From the NCBI GenBank assembly GCA_037447655.1, contig JBBHKE010000605.1:26069-90068 (forward strand): DNA of 64,000 bases, in the 5' to 3' direction. A program made the translations under genes and the position numbers. Every line of letters starts with the position of its first letter. Position 1 is the stretch's first letter. The notes below the pieces were generated by a model. That model was not told where the DNA came from, made no database searches, and was given only the letters and a program-made list of their open reading frames with translations. Of the stretch, positions 1-10,598 are shown in pieces. This DNA comes from Zygnema cylindricum. Its lineage: Eukaryota > Streptophyta > Zygnematophyceae > Zygnematales > Zygnemataceae.

Positions 1-309
1 TAAAAAAAGCGGTAAACTTTGTATAAAAGTGACATGTGTGAAAATACAAAAAGTATACCTTGGCGGTTAACCTTCCACTCTTATAACCGAAAGTTAGCGC
101 TGACAGTCTATTTATTAGGCTGTTCACACATGCCCCCTTAATACAAAATACACCGCTTTTATTGCACTAGTGATTATCGCTACGTACCACATCGTGTGAC
201 ACTTTTTTGTTTTGGGATATGTATGTTTGGTAACTCTTATTGTGGGTTACTCCCTATACTAAATATACCCATCCCAAATATACAAATTCCAAATTTTTTT
301 TTTTTTAAT
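1..309. repeat. AT-rich MITE-like foldback remnant
   Basis: No gene is visible. The stretch from about 27 to 190 has an imperfect palindromic layout: a GTGTGAAAA-type segment near 37 is answered by TGTTCACACATGC near 120, and the end carries TAGTGATTATCGCTACG. This resembles the termini of the foldback family at 494-712. It is probably a divergent, cut-off member. Homology with the 36-37 kb region stops near 305, so this part is outside the inverted duplication. Confidence 0.3.
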
Positions 310-1529
310 CTAAACTACATTCCAAAATACTTTATCAAAATACCGATTACATGTTTTCCAATGTTTTTTTACTTGTTTTTTTTTTTTTTTTTAAACCTTA
401 AACATATAAACCCTACCCATATAAATCATATCCCTCATTGGGTGTTATTCTCAATGGTTTGTATGTATAGGGTTTTGTTTTTTCACAGTGTGCTACACCA
501 TGCATCGCTATTAGTGATCACGTTATTTTCGCCACATAAAACATAATTCCCCCGTACACACTTGTCGGATTATTTATCTGACAGTCGCGATTGAAAGCCA
601 ATATTCTCACCTTCCAATTGGCGGTTCCATATGAAAAACATAAAAGTGTGTACAGTGAAAATATGTTTCAAATGGCGAAAAAAATCTTAACATTAATAGC
701 GATGCCAGTGTACTATTTTTTTTACCCTATAATGACGATGAACAGAATAACATTACTTTCCATGGTCATATTGGCGGTTCTCGGTACGTCTTACCAACCA
801 AGGTGTCGGGTTACCCTCGGTATGGCGGTTTGTTACGTATCGGTTGGTGTATCAACGGTGCATCAAATCATAAATATAAAGATGCCTTTTCCTACTTTTT
901 CTCTCGTTTCCCCTCCTTTTCCCTTCCTCTTTCCCTTCCCCTCTCCTCTCCGCTCCATGAGGAAAGAGGGGAGAGAGGGCAAGAGGGACAAAAAGAGAGA
1001 GAAAGAGAGAGTTAGAGAGGCTTGAGGATATAAAAGAGGGGAGAGAGGAGAGGAGATTTGGGATAGGGAAAGAGTTACGGGTGGGAGGGAAGAGCAGAAA
1101 GGAGAGAGGGAAGCTCGGAGGAGAGAGAGCGATATATTAAGATCCAAAATATCAAAATTGAAAAATAGAAACTACATATCAAATAACGTTGTAACCATAA
1201 AATATAAAATCGCAAGCCGCAATATATCGTGTGAAATTAAATATGGTACGCAATAGTATACAATAGTAATGAGAATGAAAAAATAACACTTTTCAAACTC
1301 AAAGCTGTCAAAGATTAAAATTAACACTACAAAAATACTAAACAATAATGCGTACCTAGAAAATGTTGGAAAATTGTGCCATTGGCTCCGACTTAAGACT
1401 TTGGCACACTAAAGGTTAGAAATATTAATAACATCTAGACGCACGAGGTGGCGCAAAATTCGGTCTCAACGTCGGCGACCATCGTTTAGCAACGTAAAAC
1501 CATTCGTGAGGGCTCCCTAGTGGAGAGAC
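310..1529 (-). repeat. Left arm of a large inverted duplication
   Basis: Read on the minus strand, this stretch follows 36049-37400 closely: the same GA/CT-rich tract (about 900-1130 here), the same MITE, and the same sequence next to an LTR end (GTCTCTCCACTAGGGAGCC here, ATCTCTCCACCAAGGAGCC at 36049). Both arms abut the 3' end of the same LTR family at the same base. This points to duplication of a segment that already carried the Copia insertion, not to two separate insertions. No gene is supported; ORFs in the CT tract are compositional. Confidence 0.75.
494..712. mobile_element. MITE/foldback, copy 1
   Basis: A 219-bp element with long imperfect terminal inverted repeats. The left end reads TACACCATGCATCGCTATTAG and the right end is its near complement, ending AATAGCGATGCCAGTGTA. 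Both arms contain TTTCGCCA followed by a GTACACACTT segment. Related copies lie at 36865-37210, 38909-39131 and 55231-55442. No transposase is encoded and I could not establish a target-site duplication, so the superfamily is open. Confidence 0.6.
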
Positions 1530-3524
1530 TGTTGTTATACAACCACCAACAATAAGAAGAGATCACAGCCAGAATAACGTTAAAATGACAATAAGAAGAA
1601 TTGCTGACGGATGACTTCTAGAAGTCTGGATACATAAAATGCTCTACGTCCCAAGTCTTATACTCGCAATGAGTATCCACTCAGTGTTGTACCGCCGATA
1701 CAAGTGTACCTGAGAGGTACGTAAAAAACCAACCCGCTGCTAAGAACTAAGTATTCCTACTCCCGCCAACCTAATCTACCACCATATAGTCAGTTTTACT
1801 CGGAATATATATAAAGTGATGAAATTCTATGGGCTCCATTGCCCACAGAATTCGCAGATCCAAAAGAAGCTAATCTAGATAGTGCCGACTCCAAGTTGAT
1901 ATAAACCCAAATGAATGATCCCTTGACAATCAAAACCCAATACAACTTCACCACTGTGAAGATAAGACCTTCTGTGTGCTCAGTTCCACCACATAATGCA
2001 AAGCTTGAATACGTGTTTTAGACAATATTCCCCAATTTGACTTTCCCACTGAATAAGTGCCACCCTGGCATGCAAAAACCTCTGACCGACTACACCCTTG
2101 TGTAGCCTAGACTCCTTTGAGTCCGCAGCAAAAAGAATCACTGAATTTGCTCACTCGAGCATTAAGTTATGGTTGGTCAAAGATGACCTTTATAGTTACA
2201 AGTTCACTTAGAGAGAGGTACCTAAATATCACTAAGTCTTGGTCTGCCTACTCACGGCTACCTACTACTAAACCCTAGTCCAATAGGAAACTATATAGTA
2301 CAAGAAGGTACAATGGGCGATGTACCTATTGTACGACCATTGTACGACAAGGTTTACAAGGTGACATCTATCAAACAATGGGCGATGTACTTATTGTACG
2401 ACCATTGTACGACAAGGTCTACAAGGTGACACATGTCAAATCGGAAGCCATGGTTCCTCCTCCCATATTCTCCGGTATCAAATAATGTGGCGCCACGTGG
2501 CACCGCGTGACGCTATCTCCGTATGCCGCCAAAAAGCTCACTTCGCGTGGCGGCTATAATGTCGGCCGTCTGATCAAAACATATTTTACACGGTTTAGAT
2601 TCGCGTACATGCAGAAATTGCTCCTTTTGGTTAGTCTGCTGTTAATTAGCTGTTGCGTTAATGTTTATTTATTTATGAAACCCGTCACTTGTATCGTTTC
2701 AATAACGCCTTATTGGTTAAGGCTTATCTCTACAAATACAATCACAAACCACGGTTCAAATCTGGTTTAGAGCAGTTTTTGGTTATTTGTTAGTTTGTTA
2801 GAACTCTCTTCTTGTACACTTATAAATATCTATTGTACCCTACATATGCCATTGTTTACTCTAAGCTATAGGCTAAAGCTAACGTCTATTATAGGATGTA
2901 GGTACCAGGATCAAATCCTGGAACCATCACAACCATTTTGGTACAAACTACGAATTAGCCTATCCTCTTTAGACAGCCATGGCTCTAGCTCTCTCTCTGG
3001 TCTTCAGTGACTGCAACAAGTATAGGGACCGGAGAGAGTTGAGCGAGAAGCAGGTTGCCTTTGCTGACTTACTCTATTTTTTTTTCCAATACAGACCTAG
3101 AAAATACATAAATTTCAACAAGTGATTCTACAAATACTTGTCGGCTAAGTCATTTGTGATCCTCTTATTAATCTCGTATGTGACTTGATTCATATCAATC
3201 GCACTTGCGTTTTCCTGTAACGAATCACATTTATAACATCCGCGACTGCGTTGTCCCGTATCTGATCTTATCCTAGAAAACCGCAACTACGTTGTCCGTA
3301 CGGATCATATCTAAAACTAAACGCAACTACGTCTTTGTATCTGCGCCGTCGCTGCGTTTTCCCGTTTCAATGTGTGACACGCGTATGTGGGTGTTGGTGC
3401 CATTCCCAAATACTTGTACTGTACTCAAGTGACGACGTGTGTCATTGTAAGTCTTGCACTACAAATTACTATTTTTTTGCTGTCACACTAATTTATTGAG
3501 ACTTAAAGCTTTCCAAAATCAACA
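1530..3524 (-). repeat. LTR of Copia element D (3' LTR), interrupted
   Basis: On the minus strand this LTR starts TGTTGATTTTGG at 3524 and ends ATAACAACA at 1530, flanked by GTCTC. It matches the LTRs of element C at 14229-15098 and 33210-36048, including the GCAACTACG/GTCCGTACGG tandem motifs at about 3230-3360. It is split by the solo LTR at 1820-3120. Without that insertion it is about 0.69 kb, shorter than the 870-bp C LTR, so it has internal deletions. Confidence 0.75.
1820..3120 (-). mobile_element. Solo Copia LTR inserted in the D LTR
   Basis: A 1301-bp LTR on the minus strand, beginning TGTTGAAATTTATG at 3120 and ending AGAATTTCA at 1820. The 5-bp target-site duplication AGTGA is exact (1815-1819 and 3121-3125). 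It belongs with the LTR at 62458-63620. Its last bases carry an ATG followed by codons for EPIEF, the gag-start peptide found at the ends of the sister LTRs. An antisense tRNA-like module with a perfect 5-bp T-arm (CCAGG/CCTGG, loop ATCAAAT) sits near 2905-2925. It has no internal region, so it is a recombined solo LTR. Confidence 0.88.
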
Positions 3525-5875
3525 CTCCGTTAAAGCTTTAGACTCAATTTATCACCGCAATGATGATGTTAGAGCAGCGCAGCTGCGATGTTGAATTACC
3601 GCAGCTGTGATGTTGAACTAGCGCAGCATGGCAGCATAGCAGCGCAACAAATCAGCTAGTCAGCTAGTCCAACTCTATCACGATGTTGGACTAGCGCAGC
3701 ATGGTAGTATAGCAATGCAGCAACCCAGTTAGTCACCTAGTCCCACTATATCCCTACAATACTTCAGCCTACCCAGCTAGTCACCTAGTCCCACTATATC
3801 CCTACAATACTTCAGCCTAGGAGCAGGAAGAGCTTTAGTGAGCATATCAACAATCATTTTTGAATCTGGCAGATAACACATTTTAATTACCCGGGAAAAT
3901 TCTTTTTTCTCTTACAAAGTTTAATCTTACATCTATGTGCTTACTCTTGAATTGGTGACTCGGGTTAGAGGCAATGGCAATGGCAGCCTGGTTGTCACAC
4001 CAGATCACTTGTGGACCAACTTGCATGTATCCCAATTCTTGCAACATGGATTTTTCCCATAAGAGTTCTTTGAGGGCTGAGCTTGCGGCCATATAATCTG
4101 ACTGCATTGGTGATTGTGCCGTGAATTTTTGAAGTTTGCTGCTCCAGCAGCAAGTCACGTTCCCCATTTGCAGAACGAATCCCGTGGTGGATTTTCAACT
4201 TGCATTTTGCCATAGCTTGCATCAATCCAAGTTTGCAACTTCACTTCTCCTCCACCTAGTGTGAGTTTGAGGTCTTTCGTTCGTGCCAAATATCTTAAGA
4301 CTCTCTTTGCAGCATCACGGTCAGATTTCTCGGCTTTTCTAGACTTCTGCTCAGTACGCCAACTGCCGCAGCAATATCAGGACGAGTACAGTTCATGAGA
4401 TATATTAAACTTCTCACTATTTGTGTGTAAGGTATTAGTGTCATAAGATCATCCTCCCTTGACTCTAAATACTTACTAACAATAACACCCAATATCAGGA
4501 CGAGTACAGTTCATGAGATATATTAAACTTTCACTATTTAGTGTAAGGTATTAGTGTCATAAGATCATCCTCCTTGACTTAATACTATCAACACACACCT
4601 TATTCTCTTATCCCTCTAGCTTCTCCCGAAACTCCATTGGAGTTACACACCTTTTTGTCCCCCGCATTCCATTTTCATCTAACATGTTTCCAATAGCCTC
4701 TTTTTGAGTCAATTTGACTAATCTTTTATTTCTATCCCTTTCTACCTGAATACCCAAAATATAGTTTGCCTCACCGAGGTCTTTCATCTCGAATCGTGAA
4801 TTTAAGGCAGGTTTGATTTTTTTAATTTCAACCATTGATTTGCTAATTAATAGTAGATCATCTACATACAACGCTATATACACTATCCCATCCTCACCCT
4901 TTAGAACGTAAACAGAATGATCAGATTTTATCCTTTGAAATCCTAGGCTAGTTAAGAATTCGTCAAGCTTCAGATTCCATTGCCTAAGGGCTTGTTTTAC
5001 ACCAAACATAGATTTTAACAATATGCTTACTAAGTGCTATTTTCTTGCCTCTGCACACATTTCAGGCTGCTGTATGTAAATGGTCTCTTCTCGCTCTCCA
5101 TGCAAAAAAGCCGTTTTTACATCCATTTGATGTATTTCCATATCTTTTATAGCAGCTAGGGATATCAAAACCCTAACTATCGGAAATCTAACAACCGCAG
5201 AAAATGTTTCTTCAAAATCAATTGATTCTTTTTGATTATACCCCTATGGCACAAGCCTAACCTTTTAACGTTCAATGGTGTTATCGAGATTTAACTTCAC
5301 CTTCAATGCCCATTTGCTGCCGATCACTTTTCGGTTCAGAGGAAGATCCAAAAGCGCCCATGTCTAAGTCTCCATGATCGACTTCATTTCATCGTTTGCT
5401 GCTTCGATCCAGTGATTTCGCTACGGCGATGACAAGGTCTCCCGGATGGTTAGAAGCTCCCCTGAGGCTACCGAGTAGGCAAAGTGAGAGCTTGCTTGCA
5501 GGTGGCTACTACATCTCTCTCTACCCGGATTTTTTGAGGCCAAGATCGTCAGATCTCTCACATTCCGTTTCTGTCACTTGTGTTGATTTGTAGGTATTCA
5601 TCGCTGTTGTATACATCGCTATTGTTCTGGCTGAACTGAATTGTCTGAGAGGCTTGATGAACCTCAAAAGAATGTTTAAAAACCGGAGTATTTTGTACAA
5701 GCGTGACAATTGGCTGATTGTAGTCAAGAATGATATACTCTTGCACCTTTTGTTGTTTTTTTGGATTGGTGAAAGTGAATAAATCTATTGAATCAAGCTC
5801 ATCATTCACAATAATATTTCGAGCTACAACAATTTTTTGTTTCTGAAAGACAAAGATCCTATAATATTTGGAGTG
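3525..5875 (-). pseudogene. Decayed Copia pol, element D (integrase C-term, RT, RNase H)
   Basis: Reading down the minus strand from 5875: the end of integrase (peptides like KYYRIFVFQKQKIVV), a linker, reverse transcriptase with the YVDD catalytic box (5021-4608 frame), then RNase H ending near 3883. Frames are broken by many stops and shifts. The sequence parallels element C at 17,020-19,019. Between RNase H and the LTR (3525-3880) there are GCAGC-type repeats and a 50-bp class tandem duplication (about 3723-3820). Element E cuts D off at 5875, and D's 5' half is absent. It cannot be functional. Confidence 0.85.
4373..4590. repeat. Tandem duplication inside D, possibly an assembly artefact
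   Basis: A segment of about 115-120 bp beginning CAATATCAGGACGAGTACAG occurs twice in a row (near 4372 and 4491). The second copy differs mainly by small deletions in short runs (CTTCTCAC to CTTTCAC, CCTCCCTT to CCTCCTT). That pattern is typical of uncorrected long-read sequence, so the duplication may not exist in the genome. Confidence 0.5.
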
Positions 5876-6885
5876 TGTTGAAATAAATAGTTTTTGGGTA
5901 TTTTCTAGGTCTAAATATAATAGCGGAAAACAAATATGGAAAATACAGGCAGCTTGCCTCCATCTCTTCTCTCTTGCCCCCATACTTGTTGTAGTCACTA
6001 CAGGAGAGAGAAAATGATGGAGCCATGGCTACCTCAACTCCATAGGCAGGACTAAAGAGTGACTTAAGTCACTCTCAACAAAAGGTTGAGTCCGGCAGGA
6101 CTCGAACCTCCGACCAGCAAAGCGCAGCGTAGCCGTTAGCTCTAACCAGTCTGTCATAGGAGTCAGTTAAGATATATAGGGTTTGATATGTATTTAAACT
6201 ATTGTATGGTACTAAAACCGGTTAACTAAAATATGTACGAAGGAACATAGAACTAGTTAAAGTTTAGTGCGGACGTCATTTCGCACGAAAAAAATGAATT
6301 GGATTTTGTTTCGACGGCCGATATTTAATGTCGGATTTAATCCGACGGCACACATCACTGCCGAGATCGAGATCGCGGAAAGGTCACTTTGGCGTTTATG
6401 GACGTGGAATGACCTGGCGCCACGTGGAGGGATACCATTTGGTCGCACGAATTTCGGGGAACATACGGACGAGTGGAAGGGTGACACGCGTCCACTCAAT
6501 GGCCTTGTCGTACACAGGTTGTAGAGAAAAGACATCGGCCATGGTATCTTTTTGTACTTTACATTCATATAATTGGTTCATACTTCACTAGATAGGGGCT
6601 GTGAGAGGGGTTAAGGACTTAGGAAAATCTGGTAGGTTGTCACCTCTCTCTAAGAGAGCTTTGTATAAAATTGGATTTTTTGCCGGCTCATAACTTATTG
6701 ACTGGTTGGCCATTTTCAGTGATTTTTTTGCTACGAAGTCAGGGGAGTCCAGGCTGCATAGGGGTTGAGTTAGGTTGTCATGTGTGTCTTCTTGGGCAGC
6801 AGTGGTTGTGGCTTGAAGTGGGTTAGTTAAAAACTTTCTTCAGGCTTTATGAATTCTATAGTCTAATGGAGGACACAGAATTGCA
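5876..6885 (+). repeat. 5' LTR of truncated Copia element E
   Basis: A 1010-bp LTR that starts TGTTGAAATAAATAG and ends ACAGAATTGCA, directly before a primer-binding site (TGTTATGGGCCCACC, one base off the family sequence). It was inserted into D: D sequence stops exactly at the LTR start. It is plus-oriented. No matching 3' LTR or downstream D sequence is found, so the right side of E, with the rest of D, was lost at about 7264. Short overlapping ORFs at 6257-6591 are LTR sequence, not genes. Confidence 0.85.
6089..6165 (-). other. tRNA-like module inside the E LTR (antisense)
   Basis: On the minus strand the sequence contains CTGGTTAGAGCTAACGG, similar to a tRNA D-arm/A box, and about 30 bases later GGTTCGAGTCC, a perfect pol III B box within a T-arm-like stem-loop. 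The D stem and acceptor stem do not close well, so this is not a normal tRNA gene. The same module, more or less decayed, occurs at the equivalent LTR position in other Copia copies here. Origin from a tRNA or tRNA-derived SINE is inferred. Confidence 0.45.
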
Positions 6886-7264
6886 TGTTATGGGCCCACC
6901 CTCTAGGGTGCCCACCTTCAATGGATCCAGGTTCATCTATTGGGAAACAATGATGATGGGGGCTTTGTGGAAAAAACGATACTGGGGTATCGTTAGTGGA
7001 GAAGTGAAATGTCCACCTTCGGGAACTCCACCATGATTTGGAGGAGTAAGGTTTCCTGTAGCAGCGCCTGCTTCAATGGAGGAGGAGGTAAATGATGGGG
7101 AAAGCAGTGTGTCCAAAAAGGGGAAAGGGAAGGAGATGCCCCTCACTCCTATTGCCACTTCACCGGGAGCAGCGGTTGCGAAGACCGTGGAAAACGATAC
7201 TCAAATGTGGGAAGACAGAAACATGGTTGCCAAGAACTTCATTTTACGGCACCTCACTTAAGCT
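6866..7264 (+). pseudogene. Truncated gag of Copia element E
   Basis: Translation from the ATG at 6866, inside the LTR, gives MEDTELHVMGPPSRV, then FNGSRFIYWETMMMGALW, the N-terminal Gag pattern of the family. The frame stops at a TGA near 7036 (GGAACTCCACCATGA). Homology resumes in other frames to FILRHLT at about 7259 and then ends abruptly. No zinc knuckle or pol follows. This is a dead 5' fragment whose right edge is a rearrangement breakpoint. Confidence 0.8.
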
Positions 7265-10200
7265 TATGTTTGACTATGAGAAGAATTTTTCGTATAGTAA
7301 TGATGATTATTTTTAAAAAACTTCGGCATTGGATTAGATGGTTGACAACGAATGAACTTAGAGAGACCTAAAATCATTTCAGTGAAGACAGTGGGTTTCC
7401 GTATTGTGTGGGGGCTATAAGTTATGTTCATCGAAAAATGAGACGGAAAATAAATGTTACTAATCGATTATTTCGACGCGAATCGGAATTGTTCGATAAA
7501 AGTACAAGCAGTTATGGACCATAAATGAGTTTAATTGACTTCAATATTGGATCTCTATGTCCAATACATCATTTGAGGATCTTCCGAAGACCAAAATTGT
7601 GACGAGATTTTAAAAGATGAATACAATCAAGTGGGGATGTTTTCCAATGGAAAAATGGTAATGTGTTTTTATACCTCGTTCGAGATGCAAGGTATATTCA
7701 ACATCCAAACCTTATAGTGCCCAACTTTCGTACATAGCTTACTACATCTCAGATAAAGTTCAACTTTCAACATTCGGGATTGAAGATAGTGGTCCAATCA
7801 ATACGAAATCATGATGATTAGCAATAATGAAAGTCATTATTGATCTCTCTATGAAACGTATAGTTTTTTAAAATACCTCCAGCCCTTTCCACCACTATCC
7901 TCAACCCTGAATGTTGAAAATTGAATTCTATCCGAAATGCAATAAGTTATGTACCAGATAAGGCACTATAAGGTTTGGGTGGAGAGCATACCTAGCATCT
8001 TGAACAGAATACGTAAACAAATTTTTATTTTCCTATTGGAAAACATCCCATTTGATTGCATTCAGCTGGGAATTTTATACGAGTGTTTGGTTTAATCAAG
8101 CTTGATTACAATTAAGCGAAAATGTGTTACCTTATGTTTCAATGCTTTCATAGATATCCACATCAATTTTTTCCTTATTTGATTTTTTGTAAGATTGTTT
8201 TTTGTAAGATTGTTTTTTTTAGCCAATGTTAAATAGCATTTTTTAGTGCTCTTGTTATCTTTTTCCCTATATATCGTTTTTTGCTTTTTTCATCTTAGCC
8301 TCGCTACAAAACACTTGTTTTCAATGAAAGGTTGTTAAAGTTTTTTTTTTTCAATTTTTAAGTGTGTATCCATATTATTTTTATTATTTTTATGTTTGCT
8401 TCACTATATTTGGTTTTAGTCAATGTTTATTTTTATTATGAATCAGATTTTGAATTTGGAAAAAACAGCTGGGAATTTAGAAATTTGATATCTCATGACA
8501 TGAAAACCAACTGTCAAATGTTTTAGTTACCTAAATAAAAACACTTTGAAAAACAGTTTTCACACAAAAAAATAAAAAAGTGTTGAGATTAAAAAACACG
8601 TAAAGGATTCTCAACACTTTCAAACGTTTGGTGCACAAACCTCAAGCTCAAAATTTGGATGAAAAGAAACAACATGTTTTTTTCCCATAGAAACAACTAA
8701 CATAACAACTATCATATTGCATATATCGAACGAGGCTAAGAAAATGTTAAAAAAAAAACATATTTTTGGAAAAAAAATAAAATATTGAACACAACAAAAA
8801 AACAGTGTCGACTGTTTATTTTTTACCATCTTTATTGTCTTACAAATCAATTAACCTTATGCTTGACATCAAAGCCCAAAATCAAAAGAATTTATTTCTA
8901 CAAAAGGTTTTGGACTTTCAAACCGTTTGCCTCTATGCTTGATTTGAAAAAGAAAAAAATACAAACATTTAGAGATTAATTACCAAAAGCTTTAACTATT
9001 CAATATGTTATCCATATTTGTTACGATTGTCAATTTTATTTCCTCGACGGCTCTATTAAACACATTATCCACGTAGCCCAAGAGTTCTTTATGCATGCTC
9101 ACAATCTCTTTTTGTTGTTCAAACTGTTTTTTGCCCGAGTATTTATTGGAGTTATTTTACCACCTATGAGGATTTCTCTTGATTACCCTTACACACATCT
9201 CGTTTTTGTTTACGAGAGATGGGGAAATTATCTTTATGAGAAGAGGACTGAAGTCCCGTTCCCTTCTCCTCACCTCTTTTATCTTCTCTCCCTTTCTACT
9301 TTTTTTCGTCACATACGTTTTTCTCACTATTTTCTATCGAAAGTTTGCACTCGTAGTTGCTTCACTTAAGTTTCCTCTTCGTTTTTTGGGATTCTTCTCC
9401 AAAATAACCCTATCTCCCTCTTGGTGTAAATTTTGATCCACCTTTGGCGGGTATCCTTTGTATCCCATGTAACCTTCGGGTTTGACAACATCCGCATCGG
9501 CAACCATGTTTCTAATTCATCATATATTCTTTTAGAAAAAAAAGAGGTAAACATTTTTTGTCTTTTCCATTGTAAAACAAATAGCAACACCACTTTTAAA
9601 GCCACAATCTCTTATTTATTATATTCGTTTGTTAAATTGTTCCATTTTTTTTCACTTTCAATCCACACTCGATTTACCCTTTTCTCCTGCATGAATTTGG
9701 AGATATCGCATCATTTTTCAGCCTTACATCCAAATTATGCTTAAATCTCATATGTGGGTTTTAAACAAACTCTTGTGTTTTGCTTGGTTTATGACCTCTC
9801 TCTCGAAAAGCTCCAAGCTTCTACTCTTGGAGATTCAGTTATCTTTCTTCGTCTTGGTGGGTTCATGATGGTTTTTTGGGGTAAATTTGCAGTTGCTATT
9901 ATATAATTTGTAGAGAAAAGAATCGTTGATGTAAAAATTGTGCGTAGCATTTGAGCATGGAACAAAAGGGGATATATGCTTCATAGAAAGAGGATTCATT
10001 AATAGAGGAATTGTGGGTAACACTTGTGGGGTATGCATTGAAGAAGATGGAATATAAGATGATTTGTTACTTAGAGGCTCGTTTTTGTTATTGATGTTTG
10101 GAGACCATGCATTCCGCATCCCCTATTTTGACATTTTATCTATGAGCCAAGTGATCAAAATTGGGAAATACTAGCGTGAGCCGAGTGGTCAAAATTGGGA

Positions 10201-10598
10201 AACACAAAGGTGAATATAATTAGAGAACCATTACAGCTGTAGAAAGGTTTTCCTTTTCTCCCTCTCCCTCACTCTCCCACTTCCCTCTCTCTCACACTCT
10301 ATTTTTCTCTTCCCTCTCCGTTTTCTCTTCCCCTCTCTTGCTATTTCTCTTTTTTCCTCTCCTTCACCTTCCCTCTCTCTCTCTCACTCTCCTGAGTCAA
10401 TAAACCACGCAATGACCTTTGAAAATCACAAATTGTGACAAAAAAAAACAATGTGAGGTGAACAAAAAAGGTATATCAAAAGATAAAAAAATGACATGAA
10501 AGAGGAAAGCTCAAAATAAAAGGAAAGGAAAAAAAAGTAAAAGTAAAAAAAATACAACTTGGTGCATTTGAACCCTTTTTATTTTGTCAAATACTCAC
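7265..10598. other. Intergenic, AT-rich, no gene recognised
   Basis: No ORF here has a recognisable domain, splice structure or codon pattern. It holds a long foldback (7617-8064, separate entry), a 12-bp-stem hairpin GTGTTGAG...CTCAACAC near 8579-8622, a short direct repeat of GTGATCAAAATTGGGAAA at about 10150-10200, and a first CT-rich block at 10255-10395. 10430-10560 is purine-rich. ORFs at 9091-9744 are AT-rich and overlap on both strands, and I regard them as chance. Confidence 0.6.
7617..8064. repeat. Long inverted repeat (foldback) with about 180-bp arms
   Basis: The left arm (7617-7795) reads GGGATGTTTTCCAATGGAAA ... CAAACCTTATAGTGCC ... CAACATTCGGGATTGA. The right arm (7889-8064) carries the reverse complement of the same landmarks in order, with scattered mismatches and small gaps, separated by about 95 bp. 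A transcript would fold into one long imperfect hairpin. It could be a MITE, an inverted-repeat siRNA locus or a young miRNA-like precursor. No flanking duplication was established. Confidence 0.7.

Noticed and set aside
2507-2770. 87-codon ORF
   Set aside because: Part of the solo LTR 1820-3120.
6089-6165. Functional tRNA gene
   Set aside because: The B box is perfect but the acceptor and D stems do not close; it is a relic inside an LTR.
6257-6591. Overlapping ORFs on both strands
   Set aside because: They lie wholly inside the E LTR; the same sequence in sister LTRs is not open.
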